Source: Coniferiporia sulphurascens
Lineage: Eukaryota > Basidiomycota > Agaricomycetes > Hymenochaetales > Hymenochaetaceae
Assembly (NCBI GenBank): GCA_002794785.1
Contig: NBBA01000028.1
Coordinates: 57,194-121,193, forward strand
Direction: 5' to 3'
Length of the DNA: 64,000 bases
A program made the position numbers and the translations under genes. The notes under the pieces are model-generated. The model had not been told where the DNA came from and did not search any database. It saw only the letters and a list, made by a program, of their open reading frames with translations. Each line of letters opens with the position of its first letter. Positions within the stretch are counted from its first letter, which is position 1. Below are positions 34,459 through 44,670 of the stretch, piece by piece.

Positions 34459-35980
34459 GAACAAAGAAAATTTGTTGAGAAGGGGGAGGCGCCTTTATAG
34501 ACGCCCAGAATCCATCTGCAGGCCGTGTTTTGCACCGCCTGCAGGCGGCTTACTAATGTTTTTTGGCGCCAGCCATGGTACCAAACTGGGGCGCCCCATG
34601 TGAGAATGGAGCGGACATGGGCGGTGTACAGTCGACGGAGGAGAAGGGCCGAGATTCCTCATTCCATGTTGCCAAGGATGCGGAGGGCGGCTAGGGTGGA
34701 GAGGCCCTTGGAGCGCATGCGTTCCACATGGGCCTTAAATGTGAGGGCGGGATCCCACCATATTCCCAGCCAGCATAGTGGGATGGAGGGTCGGATTAGC
34801 ATGGTGGGGGCGACCCAGACCCCTGCAGTGTCTCAGTCGGTATAGGCGGCTGATCGGCGTCAGGGTGGGTGGAAGTGTTGGCATTCCGTTTTGGCAGCTT
34901 CAATGTTGAGACCAATGGCACCAAAATGGGCATTGAGTTGGTGGTATGCATTGGACAGTTGCTGGCAGTTGGATGCCACACTGGGTCCGACGCATACAAG
35001 GAGATGGTCGTCAACGTATGCCAGTGCGGTGGTGCCGGTTTGATGAAATTTCCGGAGGACCACACCCATGAAGATCGTTGAGAGGATCAGGGATACCGGC
35101 GACCCTTGAGGGGTGCCGAGGTCGGGTTTCTGGGCGGTTGGGAGGGTAGTGCCATCGAACGCGATAGCTACCTGCCGATCCATCATGAAGGACAGACACC
35201 AGTTTGCCATGTCTGGCGGACACTGGAGGTCCAACAATTGCTGGTGAAGGAGTTGGGGGTTTACCGAGTTGAAGAAACCTTGTATGTCAACTGTGAGGAC
35301 CGAACAGACTTGGCCCTCTGCATGGGCTCGCTCCGCAATCTGAAGGAGGTGCTGGGCGGCGTCGTAGACCAAGTGTCCTTGATGCCCCCTGTATTGGTTC
35401 GGTGGCAGCCAATTTCTTGTGTTAGTGAGGAATTGGAGCTGGTTAGCAATAATCTTTTTGAGGAGTTTCCCTAAGGTCTCCTCAAGGGAGATGGGTTGGT
35501 ATGAGCGTGGTGAGAAAGGGTCCTTCTTGTTTGGCTTCCAGAGCATTACCACTTTTGCCGACCACCAGCACTTGGGGTGGTGCCCCATGCGCAGGCAGTC
35601 ATTGAAAAGGGCGAGGATCTCGTCTGGGTAAGCGTCTACCACCCATTTTAAAGGGTGGTATCCTATCCCTGAGAGGCCCGGAGCCGACAAGTTGGAGGTG
35701 TTGGACAGTGCCCCCATAAGCTCCATGGGGAGGATGGGCAGGGCAGCTGGTTGGGGGTGGGGGTGGCGGTGTGTCGGCCGCTTGTCGTGGTGGTGGGGGC
35801 ATGAAGAAAGTGGTGCAGAAGAGCTCACCTTTCTTGGTGTTGGACTGGGTGAAGGTGCCATCACTTTTTCTGAGCGAGGGGATAGGTGTAGGTCGGTTGC
35901 CGAGGCCATGTTTGGCCCAGCCCCAGATGTTGGAGGCGTCTGCCTGGTCTGCTTGCTTGGCATAGAAGTTTCGCTTTGCT
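34459..35980 (-). pseudogene. LINE H ORF2, reverse transcriptase
   Basis: The main open stretch 35963-34860 (367 codons) gives the RT: LSAPGLSGIGYHPLKWVVDA, VVMLWKPNKKDPFSPRSYQP, VDIQGFFNSVNPQLLHQQ (motif A Asp kept), LGTPQGSPVSLILSTIFMG and AYVDDHLLVCVG (YVDD). It ends by a TGA just after HFHPP near 34860. Beyond that the thumb continues to 34459 with further frame damage, up to copia 2. Upstream a TGA at 35985-35983 separates it from the endonuclease. Confidence 0.87.
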
Positions 35981-35982
35981 GC

Positions 35983-37050
35983 TCAAATGCCCCGCTTAAA
36001 GGTGCGGCGTGCTGCTGACCGTTGAAGGGGGGTGGAGGCTGTCGAGATCGCCCATAGGAGCACTTTGCATGTCGGGGTCCACCATGGGACCTCGGTTTTG
36101 GATGGTTTGGTGATTTGGGTGAAGGGGGCGAGGGCGGCAGACATAGAGTCGACCACGGCCTGTGCTTTTATGTCGAGAGTGAGGGTGTTGACCACCTGTT
36201 GTGAAAAGGCGATTTCAAGTAGTGGAAAGGCGATGTCGGTCCACTCCTCCCTGTCAGCTGGTGTTAGTCGGCAGGTTTTGGCAGTTGGAGGTGGGGGTCG
36301 AGTCGGCAACGACCAGCGTATGATGGTGTGGTCGGATAGTGTGGAGGTGGTTGAGGTGCCCAAATCTAGGATGGAGTCAGGGTTGATCATGGGAGGGGAC
36401 CAGATCATGTCAATTGGGCACCACTGACGATTGTCGACAGGCCTTGAGTCCGAGTCTGGGAGGTGAGCTGGTGCAAGGCCGTGCTCCTGGAAGAAGTCAT
36501 TGAGAGGTTGCGCTCTCAAATCCTCCTGCCGGGAAGCGAGTAGTTCGGACCAAGAGTGGTGACGATGGTTGAAGTCGCCTGCCACCAGGAGGGTGGATGC
36601 CAAAGCCGGCGGAATTGCGAAGAGGAAAGACTCACCGGGGTAGAGTGGGGTGGCAGTGGTGCGGTCTGGGGCATGCATTCCATAGTAGTTGCAGAGGCAG
36701 ATCGTCCACTGGGAGCAGATTTCGATGGTGAGGACGTCGGTGCCAGAGGATGCGGCACCAAGGACGGACCAAGTGGTGGATGGAATGGTCCGGGATACAT
36801 ATGTTACGACCCTTGGCCGGGTGGCTGGGGGAAGCACGGCTATGTAGCCTGGCAGGGATGGGACGTTGAGGACCGGCGTGCCGGCTGGGTCAGTGAGTGA
36901 GGGTTGGAGGCCTATTTGGTACCAGGGCGGTTCCTGTATCAAAATAATGGTGGGTGGGGATGGGTCAGTGGTGAGGATCAGTATAAGGGAATGGATCACG
37001 GCTAGGGAGCAGGCGGCATTCCACTGAAGAATAGAGATGTCCCTATTCAT
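35983..37050 (-). pseudogene. LINE H ORF2, APE-type endonuclease
   Basis: ORF2 begins at ATG 37050, overlapping the gag stop as ATGA. The 355-codon frame holds a complete endonuclease: ISILQWNAACS (Asn), LIQEPPWYQIG (catalytic Glu), RPRVVTYVSRTIPSTTWSV, VAGDFNHRHHSWS, PIDMIWSPPM and LSDHTIIRWSLP (distal Asp-His). The frame stops at TGA 35985-35983 in a position where F has CGA. All catalytic motifs are intact, so only nonsense decay disables it. Confidence 0.88.
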
Positions 37051-39089
37051 TGGTCCTCCATAATTTCGTCGTTGGTACCTTCAACAGCCTCGAGGATCTG
37101 GCAGAATCGCCGTTTCTTGGGGCATTGAGGGAGGGTGGTGGGGTGGTCACCTTTGCAGTTCATGCAGTAGTGGGGGTGAGGGCACTGGTCGCCCTCGATG
37201 GCTTCAGTTGCGCAGGATGCACACAACTTACAGTGGTTGTGGGAGAGATGACCTCCTCCACAGTCAGTGCAGCATGGCTGGGCTCAGCACCCTTTCGTCC
37301 CATGGCCTAGGCCCTGGCAGCGCTCACACTGGGTGAGGCTTGGGCGGTAGGGAGGGACAGAGAGGGAGAGGGAGGCGCCGAACAACCAAACTCATGGGCG
37401 CTTGAGGAGCTGCACACGGATTGATCCGTCGGGGTCAGAGAAGGAGAAAGCCATGGGGCACTTCTGAAGGGTCGGGAGGTGGTCCTCGGTGGCGGCAAAG
37501 TGGGGGTCGACAACGAAGTCGAGGGTACAGAGCGCCGGGTTATTCCGAATTTCGGCCATCAGGGCCTTCGGGGAGATGGTGTGGCCGTTCTGGCCGAATA
37601 GGTAGTCCACACATGGCACCATTGAGATGCGGAGGGCGGACTGGGGACGGACTCGGACTGGGGTGAGGGTGAACCGGGCAGAGATTTGGTCGGCCGTTGC
37701 GGATAGGCACCTGTCTCGCATGTGGGCCACAAACACTGCTGAGTGTCGGTCAATGATCGTGTCGGTGGCAGGAGAGGCAGAGGAGGGGCGCTTGGCAAAA
37801 GAGGTCACAAGGTTTCCCTTCACATTGAAGGAGGATGCGAGGACCATGACCTGGTCAGCAGTGGGAAGGGAGGAGAAGAACTCATGGGCAGTGGTGGTGA
37901 GGCGCATGGTGGGGAGTTGCAGTTCCGTTTTTGGGATGATGGTGGGGATTAGGACCAGAGTTGGGTCCTTGGCATATACCGGGGGCAGGGGCGGGACCTG
38001 GTGTTGCTTCCTCTTCTTTTTGTGGGTCACTGTCATGAAGACCATGCCTGCAGTCGGTGCAGCCAGGTTGGGATTGGAGGCGGTGGGTGGGGCTGGGGCG
38101 GCCGCCACCTGGGCGTAGGAGGATGCCGGCACCACGGTGTTAGCGGGCTGGGCAGTGGTGGTGGTGGTAGCGGCCTGGGCCTTCTGGGCCTGTGGGGCCC
38201 GGGGTGTGGGCCGGTTGATGAGGGTTGAGACCTGTTGGGAGATGGAGGCTACCTCTGTGGAGAGCTGTTTAACAATGTTAGTCAGCGCTGCCACATCGGG
38301 CGAGACGTTAGCAGTTCCGGGGGTCCTAATCTGGGCAGGGGGTTGGGGGGCGGTGGCTGGGGTCCTTTGACGGGGGGGGGCTGGGGCGAAGGGTGCTGGG
38401 AGGGAGGCTTCCACCCCCTTCCTGGCAAAGTTGTAGGCTATCTCCATGTTGCGGGAGACGATGTGTTGGGGGTCCTTCTCGTCCCTAATTATGCCTGTGA
38501 TTGTTTGCTGAAGATTCCAGAGGAGGTCCCCTACAAACTGTGCCGCTGCTGTGTCGGTCTCGGCGATATTGGTGCGGAGCGTCTTCCAGTCAAAGTCCTC
38601 CAAGGCACGGGAGATGGAGTACATGAAGCCTGCCATGTGCGGCTCGAACTGGTCTCGAGGGCGGGGGCATGGGGTGTGCGGTGAGAGGTTCTCTGAGGAC
38701 TGTTTGTGGGTGAGTGGTGGTGAGGGCGTGTGTGGGTTCTCAAGGATGTCCTCCATCTCGCCAGGCTCATTGGAGCCCACTGGGGGGTTGGAGCCTTCGG
38801 ACGGGGGGCGGCTAATGTGCGCGAACGCTTGAGTGAACTCGGTGTTCGAGACGCCAATAATGGGGGACGGGGTGAGCCGGAGGGCATCTGGGGATGACGC
38901 CGGGAGGCCTGGGTCGATTTGGGCAGGGGTGGGGGTTGTGCCATGCCTGGTGGTGGCGACGTTGCTGGCGGCCACCCAATTGGCAGCGGCCCTGGTGGCC
39001 CTGTCCGTATCGGCGCTAGCCGATGAGGGAGGTGGGAGGGGTGGTCGAGTCGAACGTAGAGCATTTCTGTATCCACTGGGGTTCGACAT
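37047..39089 (-). pseudogene. LINE H gag (ORF1), two nonsense codons
   Basis: This is the best-preserved gag in the window, open from ATG 39089 for 565 codons. Regions in order: Pro-rich start, Ala-rich helix (ATRAAANWVAASNVATTR), FMYSISRALEDFDWKTLR, FVGDLLWNLQQTITGIIRDE, a long Pro/Gln/Thr linker, a basic patch (HKKKRKQHQVPP), VYAKDPTLVLIPTI and YLFGQNGHTISPKALMAEI. A TGA at 37394-37392 and another at 37286-37284 (inside the first knuckle, GC(R)AQPCC) both replace CGA. The zinc-knuckle region continues to the stop at 37049-37047. Two C to T reversions would restore the frame, which shows how recently it was coding. Confidence 0.9.
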
Positions 39090-39162
39090 GGGGGAGTTTT
39101 AGCTACCCGCACTAGTTGATGGTGGTGGTTACTGGTCAAGAAGGATGAGCCTCACCCAATGT

Positions 39163-39441
39163 GAGCGCTGCCAGGGCCTAGGACATGGAACGAAAGGATG
39201 CCGAGCCCAGCCCTGTTGTGCTGAATGTGGAGGAGGTCACCTCTCCCACAATCACTGTAAGTTATGCACACACTGTGCCACCGAAGCCCTCGAGGGCGAC
39301 CACTGCCCTCACACTCACTACTGCACAAACTGCAAGGGCAACCACCCCGCCACCTACCCTCAATGCCCCAAGAAATGGTGATACTGCCAGATCGAGGCCA
39401 CCATTGAAGGACCCGAAGACAAAACTATGGAGGACTAATGA
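39163..39441 (+). pseudogene. LINE G gag C-terminus, zinc knuckles
   Basis: This continues the G gag after LINE H. CERCQGLGHGTKGCRAQPCC, CAECGGGHLSHNHCKLCTHC and CPHTHYCTNCKGNHPATYPQ form CCHC and related Cys/His clusters expected to bind element RNA. A TGA at 39379-39381 replaces CGA of relatives in CPKKW(R)Y. The genuine stop at 39439-39441 overlaps the ORF2 ATG. Confidence 0.85.
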
Positions 39442-40814
39442 ATAGAGACATCTCTATTCTCCAGTGGAATGCCGCCCACTCTTTAGCCGCAGTCCATTCC
39501 CTTATTCCAATCCTTACCACTGACCCCTCCCCACCCACTGTCATTTTAATTCAGGAACCACCCTGGTACCAAATCGGCCTCCAGCCCTCCCTCAATGACC
39601 CCACCGGCACCCCGGTCCTCAACGTCCCCTCCCTCCCGGGATACACAGCTGTCCTCCCCCCAGCCACCTGGCCGAGGGTAGTCACCTACATATCCCGAGC
39701 CATCCCCGCCACCACATGGTCCGTGTTAAGCTCAACGGTTACGCGGTGATCGACGTCGGGGCTTCCTGATCGTCGGAACTGATGGTACGGCAACGGGGCT
39801 TCCTAGATGTCGTAAGTCGAGGATGATCGTCGGTGGGGCTTCCTGATCGACAATGTGAACGCGGTGGTTCTTATAGCGAGTCGGGTTACAATGAAGCGAC
39901 GATGGGCGAGAGTCGCGTGGTAGACTTGGTGGTAGCAGGTAATGGGCTTGTATGAACAAAGAGCACAAGCTTAGGGCTTGTGCTACTGAAGTTACATGCT
40001 TATATGCTATTCTATGTGTTTGCTACTGTAGCGACTTGGTTAGGTATGTTTACCAGACTATGGAGGGTCATGGAACTCAAGGGAATGCCTTGGTAATACA
40101 AGTACGGTGATCAGTAAGCAAAGCACGTCATGATGGTGCAATATGGCGTCATCATGGTGCCTTATGGTGTAAGGTGAAATAAGGATGAGTAAAGGTAGAG
40201 AAATGGGGGAGTTGCGCTGACTGATGATGACGAAGAGGAAGTGAGTCAGCGCAGTAAGGGAAAATAAAGGAAAATTGTAACAGTCCGTCCTCGGAGCTGC
40301 CTCCTCCAGCACCGACATACTCACCATTGAAATCCACGCACACCTGATGATCCGCCTATGCAACTACTACAGCATGCATTCACCAGACCGCACCACCGCC
40401 ACCCCCCTCTACCCTGGTGAGTCGTTCCTCTTTACAATCCCACTGGCACTGGCCTCCACTCTACTTGTGGCCAGCGACTTCAACTGTTGCCACCATTTGT
40501 GGTCTGAACTCCTTGCCTCACAGCAGGAGGACTTGAGGGCCCAACCCCTCAACGACTTCTTCTGGGAGCATGGCCTCACGCCAGCTCACCTCCTGGACTC
40601 TGACTCACAGCCCATCAACAATCATCAACAGTGCCCAATTGACATGATCTGGTCCCCCCCCTCAATCAACCCCAACACCATCATAGATTCAGGCACCTCA
40701 ACCACCTCACCACTATCCAACCATGCCATGCTGCACTGATCCTTGCCTTATTGGCCCCCACCCCCAGTCATCAAAACCCACCGGTTACTCCCGGCAGACA
40801 GGGAAGAATGGTCC
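39438..40814 (+). pseudogene. LINE G ORF2, endonuclease split by solo LTR
   Basis: ORF2 starts at 39438 (MNRDISILQWNAAHS), shows LIQEPPWYQIG and is cut at 39723 inside the TTWSV block. After the LTR (39724-40282) and TSD it resumes at 40288 with the stretch leading to MIRLCNYYSMHSPDR, VASDFNCCHHLWS (Asp of GDFN kept but Gly changed to Ser), PIDMIWSPPS and LSNHAMLH, where the SDH Asp is Asn. A TGA at 40738-40740 replaces TGG. The next truncated LINE interrupts it at 40814. Confidence 0.83.
39724..40282. mobile_element. Solo LTR, copy 2 (559 bp)
   Basis: The ends are TGTTAAGC and TTGTAACA, with perfect 5-bp TSD GTCCG at 39719-39723 and 40283-40287. It is related to 7934-8494 along its whole length but clearly diverged, including a variable stretch around 39860-39940. 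It carries the same AGCACAAGC/GCTTGTGCT hairpin (39961-39983). It lies in the endonuclease of LINE G. No partner LTR or internal region is in the window. Confidence 0.88.
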
Positions 40815-41524
40815 TGCACAACCACCCCCCCTGGCCTGCGCAGTCGACCGCCCACATCCTCAGCGGCTGCAGTACCTTCCACCTGTGGATACAATGTGTG
40901 TGGCCACCTCGGGACCCTCTCCCAGTCCACCACTCAGAGTGGGCTGACAAAAACTGCCTCCCGGTTTTGCACCACTGGCTAAAGCTGACGGGGCATCTTA
41001 ACCGCCTTTCCGACTGTGCTGCAGGCGCCATCCGGCTGGCATTTGCCACGATGGACCTCGATGGCCACCCTACCGACAAGGATATGGACCTGGACCTCCT
41101 AAGGGAATACATGCGCCATATGCTCGGACCCCGAACTCGGGACTCGGACCCAGCCCTCTTGGAGCTAACAGGTACACTCCCCCCCTTTCCTTCGGACTAA
41201 TGCCTGCCTTTTGAATTCCCCATGATACGTCTCAGCCAGTGCTCTCGCCCCCCCTTTCCACTTCTAAGCTTCTTACTTCAACCTGCCCTCACCAGCCTGA
41301 TTTGTTTGTAGTGATATTTATCCCTCCCTCTCAGTTTGTTTCCTACTAAATAGGGGCTCTTCACACTTTGGCACCCCTCGGGGAGCAGAGCCCCCACCCA
41401 GTTTTGTGCGATGTGCAATGATGGGCACCTCTGTTGTTATGTAGTTAGGGCCCCCCCTTTTGGGGGGCAGCTTGTAATTATGTAATACTGCAGGAATAAT
41501 TTAAAAAAAAAAAAAAAAAAAAAA
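40815..41524 (+). mobile_element. 5'-truncated A-type LINE (0.7 kb) with TSD
   Basis: The 14-bp TSD GGGAAGAATGGTCC is at 40801-40814 and 41525-41538. The insert begins in the C-terminal extension (NHPPWPAQSTAHILSGCSTF), stays open to LELTGTLPPFPSD (stop near 41200) and ends with the A-type tail and about 24 A residues. It has the same orientation as host LINE G. Its truncation point is close to that of 15964-16667, at the start of the same NHPPWP block. Confidence 0.9.
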
Positions 41525-41538
41525 GGGAAGAATGGTCC

Positions 41539-41693
41539 AAGATCGCCTTTCCACTACTCGAAGCCACCTTCCTACTCCCAGCGGACAACACCCTCGCCCT
41601 CGACAGGAAAGCGCAGGCAGTGATCAACACAATGATCGCTGCCCTCACCCCCTTCACCAGGCTCACAAAGCCGTCCAAGTCCGAAGTCCCCTG
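41539..41693 (+). pseudogene. LINE G ORF2, endonuclease-RT linker remnant
   Basis: This short continuation of G after the truncated LINE reads IAFPLLEATFLLPADNTLAL and then FTRLTKPSKSEVP. It breaks off at 41693, where relatives continue WWTPTCK into the RT. The next base belongs to the poly(T) end of the inverted-repeat left arm. The following 1.4 kb or so of G is absent from the window. Confidence 0.82.
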
Positions 41694-43844
41694 TTTTTTT
41701 TTTTTTTTTTAAATTTATTATTCCTACTGTGTTATGCAATACACCTGCAGCCCCGGAGGGGCTGCCTGTACACTATCTAACTACTGAGGCACCCGTCATC
41801 GCTCATCAAGTGAAACTGGGCGGGGCACGTGCCTCCAAGGAGGCCTAGTGTACTTACGCACCCTATTAGGGGTAAATAGGGGAGGGGAAGAGGGAGGAAT
41901 ACATATCGCAACTACAGAGAACCCAAGCCAGTTAAAACGAGGTCAGGAAAAGCGAGTCCCTTAGAAGTGGAAAGGAGTGGCTGTGATTGCCATAGAAGAA
42001 ACCGGTGTGGAATCCGAAGGGCAGTCACAAGTCAGAGGGAAATGGGGGGAGCGTACCTGAGAGCTCCAAAAGGGCTGGGTCCACGTCCTGAGTCCTGGGT
42101 CCAAGCAACCTGTGCACGTAGCCCCTGAGGGAGTCCAAGTCCAGGTTGTTGTTGGTGGGGAGTCCATCCAGTTCCATAGCCACAAAGGCAAGGTGTATCG
42201 CCCCAGCTGTGCAGTTAGACATCTGGTTGAGGTGGCCTGTAAGGCATAGCCAGTGCCATAAGACCAGAAGGTGGTTTTTGTCCACCCATTCTGTATGGTG
42301 GACAGGGAGGGGGTCGCTCTTGGGCCATACATGTCATATCCATAGCTGGAAGGTTTCGCATCCACCAAGGATATGTGAGGTTGACTGTGCTGGCCAGGGA
42401 GGGTGGTTGTGCCACCTGCAGTGAGAGATCAGGCCGTGTCTGTGTTGGTAGGCTGAGTCGAAGCTCAGCCAGTAACCCCCATAGGGACCAGCACAGCAGA
42501 GGACCTGCGCTACTGCGGTGAGTTCTGAGCAGGGGTGGTCGACCGAGATTGTGATAAGTTTTCTTGGTCGTTGTGTGGGGGGCCCTGTTACCACCAAGTA
42601 TTTGTCGGTAGTAGATGCAAGGGGATGGGCCAGCTGAAGGGACCAGCGTTTGCTGAGTGTGTGTGTTGCCACTTCCTTCAGCGCAGAGATAGAGGGGGCA
42701 AGGGAAGATGCAGGAAGCTTGGTTGCTAGCTTCGCCTTGGAATCCGCCCATTCATTCCCAGGGATGTCCTTGTGGCCCGGGCACCATCGGAAATGAACGG
42801 TTAGATTCGGAAATGAGTCGAGGAGGGTCTCGACTCCTGCCTTCCAGAGGGGGAGGAGCTGGGCCCCCGATGCGGAGGGCCAGGTGTGGAATAGGCCGAG
42901 TGCCATCAGGGAGTCCGAGAGGAAAAAGATTTCTTGGACATCTGGCAGTAGGTGGTGGAGTTGTCTAGCCACCCAGCCCAGGGCCGTCACCAGTGAGAAG
43001 ATCTTGGCGTCTGTTGCTGTGGCGCAAGTGGGGAGGTGGGCCTGAGGGAGCAGATGTGAAGTGTCCCCTTCATGCCACAGATGGCTGATCCTGAGGCATT
43101 ACCGATGCGTGAGCCATCTGTAAATACCTGCAGGGAGGTGTCGGTGCAGCATATCCTGGCCTGGGCGATGTAGTGTTCACGTAGGTTCGCAGGGACTGGC
43201 TGCCTTGGGAAGGAGAAGATGATGCGCCCATTACTGAAGGCAAGGGGGTCCGTCCAGGGGGGGTGCGTGTACACTGGGATTCGTTGGACTTGGGGGATGT
43301 GGACCTGCAACGAAAGTGAAAAAGGGGTGTTAGCATTAGGATTGAACTTTTTTTGCCCTATGTGATGGGGGGTGCACCAGAGGCGCAAGGCATGTGTGGT
43401 CTTTAAGTATTTGAAATAAGCGAAGAAAGGAGGAGTGGAACAAAGAAAATTTGTAGAGTGAGGAAACGCACCCTTGTAGACGCCCAATGTCCAACGGCAA
43501 GCAGTATTCTGCATGGCCTGTAGTCAGTTGACTAGTGTTTTTTGTTGATGTCCATGGTACCATACTGGTGCACCCCAGGATAGGATGGTGCGCATGCAGG
43601 TGGTGTATAGTCGGCGGAGGTGGATGGCTGAGAGGCCCCTCTTGGTGTTGCCGAGAATGTGGAGGGCTGCCAATGTTGATAGTCCCTTGGAGCGCATGCG
43701 TTCCATGTGTGGTTTGAAGGTGAGGCTTGCATCCCACCAAATCCCGAGCCAGCACAAGGGGTTGGTGGGTCGGACCAGGGTTGTGGCGTCGATTTGGATC
43801 CCCACGGAGTCCCATCGGTGGTAGCCAGTTTGCCGCCTAGGTGG
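41694..43844 (-). mobile_element. LINE B, inverted copy in left arm
   Basis: This is the mirror of 54689-56836, with a B-type tail at 41694-42024 and RNase H plus part of the RT upstream. Only one TSD copy (43845-43859) is present. The second copy expected just before 41694 is missing and LINE G linker sequence is there instead. So this copy arrived by duplication of the right arm, not by its own retrotransposition. Confidence 0.87.
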
Positions 43845-44670
43845 GTGAATCAGGTGGAGTGCCGTCAGTGAATCCAACAGGAAGAAGATGTCCGATGCGG
43901 CGGGCAGAAGCTCCCAGAGATGGTGTGCAGCTCAGCTCGGTGCAGATGTGAGAGAGAAGATCTCCACGTCCATGGCGGTTGCACAGGTGGGGGAGGCCAG
44001 CCAGCGAGACTTGAGGTGGGTGAGGCCCCTCATGGTGCAGACGGCTGATCTGGACTTCACACCCATGCGCAAGCCATCGGTGAAAATCTGGAGGTGGGGA
44101 AGGGTGCTCAGGGAGTGAGCGGCTGCCACGAATTCTTTGCGGGTGTCCTTGCTGACCGGAGTGATAGGAGAGGCGAACGAGACTCTTCCATTTGTAAATG
44201 CCAGAGGATCCATCCAAGGGGGATGAGTGTATGCAGGGACCTGTTGGACCCAAGGGACCCAGACCTGCAGAGAAGTGGAAAAGGGGCAGTTAGCTACGGT
44301 TTTATAGTATCATTTTCTACCAATGGAGTGCGGGGTGCGCCAGAGGTGCAGAGAGTGGAGAGTCTTAGCATATTTGAAGTAGTAAGAGAGAGGGGGAAGG
44401 GAACAAAGAAAATTTGTGGAGAAGGGTGAGGCACCTTTGTAGACACTGAGAATCCATCTGCATGCCGTGTTTTGCACAGCCTGCAGGTGGCTTACTAATG
44501 TTTTTTGGCGTCGGCCATGATACCATACTGGTGCTCCCCATGTGAGAACGGAGTGGATGCAGGTAGTGTACAGTTGTTGTAGGAGAAGGGCCGAGATTCC
44601 ACATTCGGTGTTGCCTAGAATGCGGAGGGCGGCTAGGGTGGAGAGGCCTTTGGAACGCATGCACTCCACA
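43845..44670 (-). pseudogene. LINE G RT-thumb/RNase H segment, inverted copy in left arm
   Basis: This mirror of 53863-54688 carries the thumb block around SKGLSTLAALRILGNTECGI and the first RNase H motifs, with IFTDGLRMG (catalytic Asp kept) and LLDSLTALHLI. It has the same TGA codons as the right-arm copy. Confidence 0.87.

Larger units (their letters stand above)
27294..39147 (-). mobile_element. Full-length LINE H (minus), split by copia copy 2
   Basis: The poly(T) end is at 27294 and the 5' terminus (ATCCTTCTTGACC read on minus) near 39146. The 15-bp TSD AGCCTCACCCAATGT is at 27279-27293 and 39148-39162. Removing copia 2 and one of its TSDs leaves about 6.42 kb. It keeps the longest open LINE reading frames in the window after C2: gag 565 codons and endonuclease 355 codons. 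It is therefore one of the younger LINEs. Its defects are mostly CGA to TGA. Confidence 0.92.
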
